DNA of 13,603 nt, from NCBI GenBank assembly GCA_043784605.1, contig JAYVYD010000289.1, positions 1-13,603 on the forward strand, given 5' to 3'. A program made the translations under genes and the position numbers. The notes below the pieces were generated by a model. It saw only the letters and a program-made list of their open reading frames with translations, did no database searches and had not been told where the DNA came from. This stretch comes from JANYHY01 sp043784605 (lineage in GTDB: Bacteria; Myxococcota_A; Polyangia; Polyangiales; Polyangiaceae). Position 1 is the first letter of the stretch; each line of letters begins with the position of its first letter. This document shows, one piece after another, positions 6,463 through 12,532 of this stretch.

Positions 6463-7674
6463 CTAGAGCGCGCACCCGATGCGCGATGGGTCGATCGCGA
6501 TCTCGTCGAGCCACATGTCGAACTGCAGTGTGCTTGGCTGATACTCTTGCCAGCCGAGCCAGACGCTCGTGAAATCCGGCAAGATGTAGGGGTTTCCGTT
6601 GCCGCCGTTCGTCGTCGCGGTGGTGTGGAGGCTCGGATGCTCGACGGCGTTCCAGTACAAGCGCGTCTCGTTGGTGTCGCCCTTGTGCAGCCACTCGATG
6701 CATAGCCACTGGTTGGTGGGCACGGCGGTGGGGTTGCCGTTGAAGTCAGTGTCGGAGGTCGTCCAATCGCCGGTGCCCGCGTCGTCCACTCGGTTGTCCG
6801 TGCCGACGCCGAATAGATTCTTGCCGTTCTGGAACTGCCCGCTCACGCGTATCTCTCCAGAGACGTTAGTGCCGACGGCGCCGATGAACGTCCAGTGCGC
6901 GTAGTTCATCGGCGGGCCCGCGAGCGTTGCGAACCACACGAACGCCCGCCCGAAGTAGGTGTTGTTCTTCGCCGGGAAGGTCCGCGTCTCCTCGATGTAC
7001 GAAGGCCCGTCGCCGCTCTGCTTGATGTGGAGCGCCTTCAAACCTCGCGCGGTCTGCACGCTGTCGATCGTGGGTGGAGTGCCGATGACCTTCCACGTGT
7101 TCGGATCGAGCGACCCCGTCTCGAAGCCCTCGCACAGCTGCACGTTCGCTGTTGCACATAGCGTGGGCCCGCCGAGGCCGAATTTCGTCGTGTCGGTCGT
7201 GAGGTCACGCCCGCCGCCTGAGTCGCTCGCGTCGTGCGAGGCGTCGCTCGGACGCGCGTCCGCCGCTGCGTCGGGCGGTGCTCGGTAGGTCTTCAGCCAT
7301 GCGAGCACGCAGTCCTGCGTCTTGATATCCTGCGCGGGCTTGTTGAGCGGCATCCTGTTGCCGAACGTCGGAGCGTTCAGCTTCGTGTAGAGCGTGCTCT
7401 TCTCCGGCGTGGTCGTATCGATGAGATACGAGAGCTGAGTGCTGGATTTGACGCCCGCGAGCCTCTTGCCGATGTCGGGTGACTCGAGGTCGAGGTTGCC
7501 GCTGTTGTCTTTGGTGTTGTGACACCCGCTGCCGAGACAATCGCGCGCGAAGATCTTCTGAACGTCTAGGCATCCGGTGAATCGTGCGGGGTCTTCGAGC
7601 GAGCCGGGGCATCCGATCAACGCGGTGACGAACGCGAGCGAGAGCGCCACGAGAATTCGGCTGTGCTCGCGCAT
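6463..7674 (-). CDS. Lipoprotein with CX4CH cytochrome-like domain and Cip1-like C-terminal region
   Basis: A 403-residue protein. The signal peptide ends in the lipobox ALIGC (Cys22). The first domain (about 33-135) carries CLGSGCH (46-52), a CX4CH variant of the heme c site, and GNRMPL (106-111), whose Met108 could be an axial ligand. It resembles the planctomycete-type cytochrome C domain. An Ala/Asp/Ser-rich linker (about 133-158) follows. The second domain (about 170-403) begins LCEGFETGSLDPNTWKV and contains NQWLCIEWLHKG, a TRLYWN strand and a final DEIAIDPSRIGC. This pattern recalls Cip1-like and polysaccharide-lyase-like concanavalin folds and might bind carbohydrate; that part is inference. 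The stop of the upstream beta-barrel gene overlaps this ATG as TGATG, so the two are translationally coupled. The gene ends 12 bases from the converging DUF1552 gene. Confidence 0.85.
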   Translation of the reverse strand: MREHSRILVALSLAFVTALIGCPGSLEDPARFTGCLDVQKIFARDCLGSGCHNTKDNSGNLDLESPDIGKRLAGVKSSTQLSYLIDTTTPEKSTLYTKLNAPTFGNRMPLNKPAQDIKTQDCVLAWLKTYRAPPDAAADARPSDASHDASDSGGGRDLTTDTTKFGLGGPTLCATANVQLCEGFETGSLDPNTWKVIGTPPTIDSVQTARGLKALHIKQSGDGPSYIEETRTFPAKNNTYFGRAFVWFATLAGPPMNYAHWTFIGAVGTNVSGEIRVSGQFQNGKNLFGVGTDNRVDDAGTGDWTTSDTDFNGNPTAVPTNQWLCIEWLHKGDTNETRLYWNAVEHPSLHTTATTNGGNGNPYILPDFTSVWLGWQEYQPSTLQFDMWLDEIAIDPSRIGCAL

Positions 7675-8504
7675 CAATAGACCCACGCGAGCGCAAGTTG
7701 ACCTGTCAAGTATTGGTCGAGGGCGCCGCCGGCGACGAACACGTCTCCCGGCACCGGATCGAAAGAGTAGAAGAAGTGCGTGTAGCGCCCCGATAGCCTC
7801 GCCTCGAACGCGCCGGCGAACGCGAAGGCCGCGCCGAACGACGCCTCTACGCCGGCGTCGCGAGTGCCCCGCGTGCGGAGTCCGACCTCTCCGTTGGCGA
7901 CGACGTGCAGGTAAGCTACCGCCGCAGAGAGCGCGAACGGACCGAAGGGCACGCGCGCGTCGAGCATCGGGCGCACGAAGCCATAGGCCACACTCGGCAG
8001 CTCCGGATCGATCGTCGTCGCGTCCGTGAAGCGGAAGAGCTCGAGGCCGTATCCGACGGCGGCGCCGAGCATCACCGGGCGAGGTCCGTTCGACAGGCGC
8101 ACGCGCGCGCGCCCGCCGATATCGTACCGCGACCATGTGGTGCCCACCGGCGAGCTGCCGCTCGTCGCCGATTGCAGCGCGACTGCGCTCTCGTAGTCGC
8201 CGTAGAAGCCGAAGTCTCTCAGCACGGGTGTCTCGGCGAAGGGGCTCAGAAGGACCGCGATCGCGACCATCGGTGCGCCGTCGACGTCGTAAGGGCGCAG
8301 GTTCGTCCCGACGGCGTCGTGATAGGCGAAGTGCCGCGACCCGAGCACCAGGCCCACCGAGAGGTCCGCGCGCGAGCGAGTCGCGTCTCCCGACGTTCGC
8401 GGAGATGTGTCGGGCTCGCCCGCCCGCGGAGATGTGTCCGGCTCGCCTGCCCGCGCAGGCGGCGCGAGGGCGAGCGTCATGACGACGATCCAGACGCGGC
8501 GCAT
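7674..8504 (-). CDS. Putative outer-membrane beta-barrel protein
   Basis: A 276-residue protein with a Sec signal (MRRVWIVVMTLALAPPARA, likely cut near residue 19 or 20). The mature N-terminus carries a nine-residue duplication, AGEPDTSPR twice (19-36), then a short Ser/Arg stretch. The remainder alternates short polar and hydrophobic segments rich in Gly, Tyr and Phe, such as DLSVGLVLGSRHFAY, GFYGDYESAVAL, MLGAAVGYGLELFRF and AFEARLSGRYTHFFYSF. It ends LALAWVY, with a C-terminal aromatic as in many outer-membrane barrels. No family is recognised. The frame is open upstream to 8939, but that lies antisense to xerC and before the signal peptide; ATG 8504 is chosen for the signal peptide. Its AGGGGG is only one base from the ATG, so the start is not certain. 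It is first gene of a pair with the cytochrome-like lipoprotein, which begins within its stop codon. Confidence 0.75.
   Translation of the reverse strand: MRRVWIVVMTLALAPPARAGEPDTSPRAGEPDTSPRTSGDATRSRADLSVGLVLGSRHFAYHDAVGTNLRPYDVDGAPMVAIAVLLSPFAETPVLRDFGFYGDYESAVALQSATSGSSPVGTTWSRYDIGGRARVRLSNGPRPVMLGAAVGYGLELFRFTDATTIDPELPSVAYGFVRPMLDARVPFGPFALSAAVAYLHVVANGEVGLRTRGTRDAGVEASFGAAFAFAGAFEARLSGRYTHFFYSFDPVPGDVFVAGGALDQYLTGQLALAWVY
8398..8451. repeat. 27-base tandem duplication within the beta-barrel gene
   Basis: Two adjacent 27-base copies (8398-8424 and 8425-8451) differ at two positions. Being a multiple of three, the repeat keeps frame and encodes AGEPDTSPR twice just after the signal peptide. 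It looks like a recent duplication in a flexible mature N-terminus. Confidence 0.85.
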
Positions 8505-8561
8505 GCCCCCTAGGGTAGCCGAATTCTTGGTGCGCCGTTGCGTTGGGCCTACGGTGATTTG
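8505..8561. other. Short divergent intergenic region
   Basis: The 57 bases between the beta-barrel gene (minus) and xerC (plus) must hold or lie next to both promoters, unless these extend into the coding regions. No clear -35/-10 pair is visible. GGTGA at 8553-8557 may serve the GTG at 8562. Confidence 0.5.
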
Positions 8562-9485
8562 GTGGACATCACGACCGCGATTCGCGATTACGTCGCGCAC
8601 CTCGCGTCGGAGCGCCGCGCGTCTCCGCACACGATCGCGGCGTACACGCGCGACCTCGAAGGCCTCGCCGCGTTCGTCACAGAAAAGCGCGCCGACGAGA
8701 ACGTCGAGTCGATCGACGTCTACACGCTCCGTGGTTGGCTCGGGCAGCTCGCGCGCACCCACGCACCCGCTTCGGTCGCGCGCATGATCGCGGCCGTTCG
8801 CAGCTGGATGACGTGGATGATGAAGAAGCGCATCATCAGCAAGAGCCCCGCCGCCGAGCTCTCTAGTCCCAAGGTCCGCCGTCCGCTGCCCACGCTGCTC
8901 TCGGTGGACGCGGCCAAGCAAGCCGTGGAGGTCGTGCACTTGGACGGCGCGAACGGCCTGCGCGACAGGGCGTTGATGGAGCTGCTCTACGGCTCGGGGT
9001 TACGCGTCGGAGAGGTCGTTCGGCTGGACCTCGGCGATGTCGATCTCGATTCAGGCCGCGCACGTGTCCTCGGCAAGGGCAACAAGGAGCGCATGGTGCC
9101 GCTCGGCGGGCAGTGCATCGCGGCGCTGCGGGCCTATGTCGCGCGACGCAACGAGATCGTCTCGCGCCGCGGCACACAGCACCCTACGGCGCTGTTACTC
9201 TCGCAGCGCGGTCAACGGCTCGGAGCGCGCGCGGCGCAGCAGACCGTGCACACTCTCGGCGCTCTCGGCGCAGGTCGCGCAGACCTGCACCCGCACGCGC
9301 TCCGCCACACGTGCGCCACACACATGCTCGATGGAGGCGCAGATCTTCGCGCGATCCAAGAGATGCTCGGGCACGCGTCACTCTCGACGACCCAGCGCTA
9401 TACGCACGTGTCGATGGAGCACTTGCTGAGGACCTACGATGCCGCTCATCCGCTCGCGCGTGCGCGCCGCGCCAATCGCGAGTAA
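8562..9485 (+). CDS. xerC: Tyrosine recombinase XerC/XerD
   Basis: A 307-residue site-specific recombinase, the usual length for Xer proteins that resolve chromosome dimers at dif before division. The N-terminal SAM-like core-binding domain (about 2-100) has YVAHLASERRASPHTIAAYTRDL, and SPAAELSSPKVRRPLP links it to the catalytic domain. The catalytic set is complete: Arg148 (GSGLRVGEV), Lys172 (LGKGNKERMVPL), His245 and Arg248 (HALRH), His271 (LGHASLSTTQ) and Tyr280 (RYTHVS). The domain linker and N-terminus look closer to XerC than XerD, but the distinction is by eye. The GTG at 8562 is preferred over a TTG at 8538 because the protein then begins like other Xer proteins. The sulfatase-like gene starts 11 bases downstream and likely shares its transcript. 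No integrase-type neighbours or att sites are seen, so it is a housekeeping copy rather than part of a mobile element. Confidence 0.93.
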   Translation: MDITTAIRDYVAHLASERRASPHTIAAYTRDLEGLAAFVTEKRADENVESIDVYTLRGWLGQLARTHAPASVARMIAAVRSWMTWMMKKRIISKSPAAELSSPKVRRPLPTLLSVDAAKQAVEVVHLDGANGLRDRALMELLYGSGLRVGEVVRLDLGDVDLDSGRARVLGKGNKERMVPLGGQCIAALRAYVARRNEIVSRRGTQHPTALLLSQRGQRLGARAAQQTVHTLGALGAGRADLHPHALRHTCATHMLDGGADLRAIQEMLGHASLSTTQRYTHVSMEHLLRTYDAAHPLARARRANRE

Positions 9486-9488
9486 GGA
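9484..9488 (+). promoter_or_regulatory. Ribosome binding site for the sulfatase-like gene
   Basis: AAGGA overlaps the last two bases of the xerC stop and lies eight bases before the GTG at 9497. It places the real start here, although the frame is open back to 9113 inside xerC. Confidence 0.65.
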
Positions 9489-9496
9489 CTCGCCGC

Positions 9497-11725
9497 GTGG
9501 TCGCGTTGATCAAGCGTCTCGTTGCGTCCCTGGTCGGCGCTTCACTCGGTGGCTTCGCGGTCGCTGCGGTGGAGGCGCGGTCGGCGCTTCGCTCCGTCCC
9601 GGGCGAGTCACTGTCGCGACTGTTCCTGGCGGACGCAGGCGTGCTGGCGCCGCTGGCGCTGGGGATGGGCGTCGCATTCTCGCTTGCGCACGCGGTGGTC
9701 GAGCCAGGTGAAGTGCAGGGGCCGTGGTCACGCCTGCGCTCGGCCCGTCGTGAGCCCGTGATGACGCGCACTCACACGGCCGCTCTCGCGCCTCTCCTCA
9801 TCGTCGGTGGTTTCGTCGCTCTCGTTGCGCTCGCGAACGTGGGGCGCGGTGTGCTTGGTGCCGGGACACCCAAAGAGTCCGGCGCTCTGCTCGGGCTCTC
9901 GTCGCTCTTGATCGCGTTCTCGGGCGCGGCGCTCGTCGCTGGCTCGTTTCTGCCGCTGCGCCGAGTCCTGGCGGCGGGCTACTCCCGCCGACCCTGGCTG
10001 CTCGACCCAGTGATGACGGGAGGGCTCGCGCTGGGGCTCTCGTGCTCGGCGTTCGTACTCGGCATTCGCGGCGGAGACACCGGCGGTGACGGCGCGTGGC
10101 CACTGGGCGTGTTCGGCGTGCTCAAGCGCGACGAGCTCGACCTCCGCCCCGTGTTGGCGCTCGCCACGCTCGCCGTCTGCGCTTACGTGGGGACGTTGGC
10201 GTTCGCTCGGCGGTCGGTGCGGCTCACGCTTCCGCTCTCGGCGATTCTCGTCGCGCTCTCGGTGGCCTCGACTTCGCACGCGGCCATCTCGCTCAACACG
10301 GCGCCGAACGTCGCGAGAGGGCTCGAGCGCGGCGCGCCGCTCGGACGTATGTCGCTCGCGTTGCTGCGGAGAGTCACGGATAAAGATCGCGACGGCGCCT
10401 CGGATCTCTTCGGCGGCGGCGACTGCGACGACTGCGACTCGTTGCGCTCTCCCTTTTTGATCGACGAGCCAGGCAACGGACTCGACGAGGACTGCTCGGG
10501 CGCAGACACTCCGAAGCCTCCTGCTCCCGTTGTCGTGGAGGCGAAGAAGACGTTCGAGCTCCCCGCGGATCTCAACGTCGTCTTGATCACGATCGACACC
10601 CTCCGGCCCGACGTCGGCTTCATGGGTTACGGCAAGCCGACCACGCCAAACCTCGATGCGCTCGCGGCGAAGGGCACCGTCTTCGATCACGCGTACTCGC
10701 TCGCCTCCTACACCGGCAAGAGCATCGGGCCGATGATGATTGGCAAGTACCCGTCCGAGACGGATCGCGATTCGGGTCACTTCAACACGTATTTCATGGG
10801 CGATCCGAACGTTGCCGAGAGACTGCGCGCGGCCAAGGTGAGGACCTTCGGCGCGGCCTCGCACTGGTACTTCCAACCGTGGAGCGGGCTGTCGCGCGGA
10901 ATGGATGATTGGGACATGAGCGCGCAGCCTCGGGGCGGGCAGGGCGACAACGACACCTCGGTGACGAGCATGCAATTAAGCGATGTCGCGCTCCGCCTGC
11001 TTGCCAAGCCCGAGAACAGCAAGGGCCGCTTCTTCATGTGGCTCCACTATTTCGATCCGCACGAGCAGTACATGCCGCACGAGGGCGCGCCGGACTTCCG
11101 CGTTGACGGTGAGGTGGCCACTCGCGCGCAGTACGACGGCGAGGTCTGGTTCACCGATCGGCACATCGGTCGCGTGCTCGACTACATTCGCGGGCAGCCT
11201 TTCGCGGAGAAGACCGCCATCATCGTCACGAGCGATCATGGCGAGGCGTTCGCCGAACACAACATGAGCTGGCACGGTGTGGAGCTCTGGGAGAGCCTGA
11301 TTCACGTGCCTCTCGTCGTGTACGTGCCGGGTCAAGAGCCGCGTCATGTCGCGCCGAAGCGGAGTCACATCGACCTCGTCCCGACGATCCTCGAGCTTAT
11401 GCACGTGAGCGCAAGCGCAATGGAGGGCCGCTCGCTCGTGACGGACGCGCTCGGCGACGCAGCTCCCGAGGAGCGTGACGTACTCGTCGACATGCCCGCG
11501 GGTCCGTACACGATGATGCACAAGGCGCTGATCGTCGGCCCGACGCCTGGAAAGAAGCTGATCTGGTTCGGAGGAAAGAACTACCAGCTCTTCGATCTCG
11601 CGAACGACCCCGGCGAGCTCCACGACCTCTCCGGCGAGCCCGAGCAGCTGACGCCCATGCTCACCGCGTTCGAGCGCACGCGCGGCAACCTCAAGGAGAT
11701 CGAGGCGAAGCCGACGACCCCTTGA
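9497..11725 (+). CDS. Polytopic membrane protein with C-terminal sulfatase-superfamily domain
   Basis: A 742-residue protein. About seven hydrophobic segments (near 9-25, 46-67, 95-115, 129-151, 172-190, 218-236 and 243-262) put the C-terminal part outside the cytoplasm. A short acidic module follows (295-337): DKDRDG, GGDCDDCD and GNGLDEDCSGAD, like the MopE metal-binding motif. The sulfatase-fold domain begins near 359 with LNVVLITIDTLRPD (Asp367 a metal ligand) and has PTTPNLDALAAKG, LHYFDPH, VTSDHGEAFAEH (Asp580, His581), SWHG (His593) and a C-terminal YQLFDLANDPGELHDL. At the nucleophile position it reads SYTGKS (Thr406), not the C/S-x-P-x-R needed for formylglycine. It may therefore act as a phosphoryl- or phosphoethanolamine-type transferase or hydrolase using Thr, as LtaS and EptA do, rather than as a sulfatase; this is inference. 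The substrate is unknown. It follows xerC and overlaps convergent gph by 35 bases. Confidence 0.9.
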   Translation: MVALIKRLVASLVGASLGGFAVAAVEARSALRSVPGESLSRLFLADAGVLAPLALGMGVAFSLAHAVVEPGEVQGPWSRLRSARREPVMTRTHTAALAPLLIVGGFVALVALANVGRGVLGAGTPKESGALLGLSSLLIAFSGAALVAGSFLPLRRVLAAGYSRRPWLLDPVMTGGLALGLSCSAFVLGIRGGDTGGDGAWPLGVFGVLKRDELDLRPVLALATLAVCAYVGTLAFARRSVRLTLPLSAILVALSVASTSHAAISLNTAPNVARGLERGAPLGRMSLALLRRVTDKDRDGASDLFGGGDCDDCDSLRSPFLIDEPGNGLDEDCSGADTPKPPAPVVVEAKKTFELPADLNVVLITIDTLRPDVGFMGYGKPTTPNLDALAAKGTVFDHAYSLASYTGKSIGPMMIGKYPSETDRDSGHFNTYFMGDPNVAERLRAAKVRTFGAASHWYFQPWSGLSRGMDDWDMSAQPRGGQGDNDTSVTSMQLSDVALRLLAKPENSKGRFFMWLHYFDPHEQYMPHEGAPDFRVDGEVATRAQYDGEVWFTDRHIGRVLDYIRGQPFAEKTAIIVTSDHGEAFAEHNMSWHGVELWESLIHVPLVVYVPGQEPRHVAPKRSHIDLVPTILELMHVSASAMEGRSLVTDALGDAAPEERDVLVDMPAGPYTMMHKALIVGPTPGKKLIWFGGKNYQLFDLANDPGELHDLSGEPEQLTPMLTAFERTRGNLKEIEAKPTTP

Positions 11726-12356
11726 GCAGCGCCGGCAGCTCCAACAGCGAGTCGAGCAAGTAATCCGCGCCTAAAGTCGCGAGCCGCTCTTTTGAATGGA
11801 ACCCACCCGCGACCGCCACGGTAGTCGCACCGGCGGCAACGCCAGCGCCGATGTCTTGCGGTCCGTCCCCGATCATCCAGACGCTCCGCGGCTCGCCCGT
11901 CCAGCGCACCTTGTCCACGAGCCAATGGATTGCGGCGGGGTCGGGCTTCAGAGGTCCGTCGCCTCCGCCCGTGACGGCGGCGAACTTGTCGGTGACCCGG
12001 AGGGCGTCGAGGATGGCAATAGCGAGCTTTGTGCGCTTGTTGGTCGCGACGCAAAGGACGTGATCGGAGGCTAAATTCAAGGCCTCGCGCGCGCCTGGCA
12101 TCCACGTCGTGTGCGTGATCGGGTGCGCCATGTAGTGATCGATCAGCGGGACGAGCGCGCGGTCGATGAGCGGATCATCGGCGGCGCATCCCAGCGCGCG
12201 CGAGAGCAGGTTGCGCACGCCGTCTCCGACGAACTTCGCGATCTCTTCTATGGGCAAAGCATGCCGACCGACCGCGACGAGCGCGACGTTGCACGCGTCC
12301 GCGATGTCGCGTCGTGAGTCGATGAGCGTGCCGTCGAGGTCGAAAACGAGGAGCAT
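11691..12356 (-). CDS. gph: HAD-superfamily phosphatase, phosphoglycolate phosphatase-like
   Basis: A 221-residue cytoplasmic phosphatase of the Gph type, the usual length for the family, which hydrolyses 2-phosphoglycolate or related phosphoesters. HAD motif I is DLDGT with nucleophile Asp6 and acid/base Asp8. The helical cap runs from about 17 to 80 (KFVGDGVRNLLSRALG). Motif II is Thr105 in CVATNK, motif III is Lys137 in PLKPDP, and motif IV is GDGPQD with Asp164 and Asp168. Ser/Pro residues form a short tail (SSASPRSP) inside the overlap with the sulfatase-like gene. The ATG at 12356 is preferred over a TTG at 12368 because GAAG lies six bases upstream and the HAD strand starts directly. 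Substrate specificity within the Gph/PpaX/pyrophosphatase group cannot be decided from sequence, so the gene symbol is tentative. Confidence 0.88.
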   Translation of the reverse strand: MLLVFDLDGTLIDSRRDIADACNVALVAVGRHALPIEEIAKFVGDGVRNLLSRALGCAADDPLIDRALVPLIDHYMAHPITHTTWMPGAREALNLASDHVLCVATNKRTKLAIAILDALRVTDKFAAVTGGGDGPLKPDPAAIHWLVDKVRWTGEPRSVWMIGDGPQDIGAGVAAGATTVAVAGGFHSKERLATLGADYLLDSLLELPALLKGSSASPRSP

Positions 12357-12379
12357 GGGTCGCTTCAAACGAAATAAAA

Positions 12380-12406
12380 TTTACGACCGGCGATGGGAAA
12401 TATGAT
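12380..12406 (+). promoter_or_regulatory. Candidate sigma70-type promoter for the right-edge lipoprotein
   Basis: In the locally AT-rich gap, TATGAT (12401-12406) is a 5/6 match to a -10 box. TTTACG (12380-12385) is a 4/6 match to a -35 box, at a short 15-base spacing. It would give a leader of about 120 bases before the ATG at 12533. Myxobacterial promoters often diverge from this consensus, so this is tentative. Confidence 0.3.
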
Positions 12407-12417
12407 GATCGTCATCA
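12403..12417. repeat. Short inverted repeat overlapping the candidate -10 box
   Basis: TGATGA (12403-12408) and TCATCA (12412-12417) form a perfect 6-base dyad around TCG. It overlaps the proposed -10 element and start point, the position of a repressor site. The arms are short and chance occurrence is possible. Confidence 0.3.
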
Positions 12418-12524
12418 ACTTTGCGGTGAGGCTGGAGAAATCATCGCAGTTGCCCTAACTGCCGCCAACATGAATAGTACCAACGTTCAGACCCGCGCGA
12501 TCGTGCGCGATGGCGAACGTTATC

Positions 12525-12529
12525 GGAGG
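12525..12529 (+). promoter_or_regulatory. Ribosome binding site for the right-edge lipoprotein
   Basis: GGAGG ends three bases before the ATG at 12533. The spacing is short but the match is strong. The in-frame ATG at 12470 has no such site and would put 21 polar residues before the signal peptide. Confidence 0.5.
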
Positions 12530-12532
12530 CAC

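Noticed and set aside
7675..8136. Extension of the cytochrome-like lipoprotein frame to 8136
   Set aside because: It is an out-of-frame shadow of the beta-barrel gene; the signal peptide begins at ATG 7674.
8505..8939. Upstream extension of the beta-barrel frame to 8939
   Set aside because: It is antisense to xerC and precedes an obvious signal peptide at 8504.
8562..9485. Integrase of a mobile element
   Set aside because: Length and motifs fit housekeeping XerC; there are no attachment repeats, tRNA or mobile-element genes around it.
9113..9496. Upstream extension of the sulfatase-like frame inside xerC
   Set aside because: It lies wholly in another frame of xerC and reads as Arg/Ala-rich shadow; a ribosome binding site marks the GTG at 9497.
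9728..10975. 415-codon antisense frame opposite the sulfatase-like gene
   Set aside because: Same mirror-frame composition; no domain or start signal; the sense strand is clearly coding.
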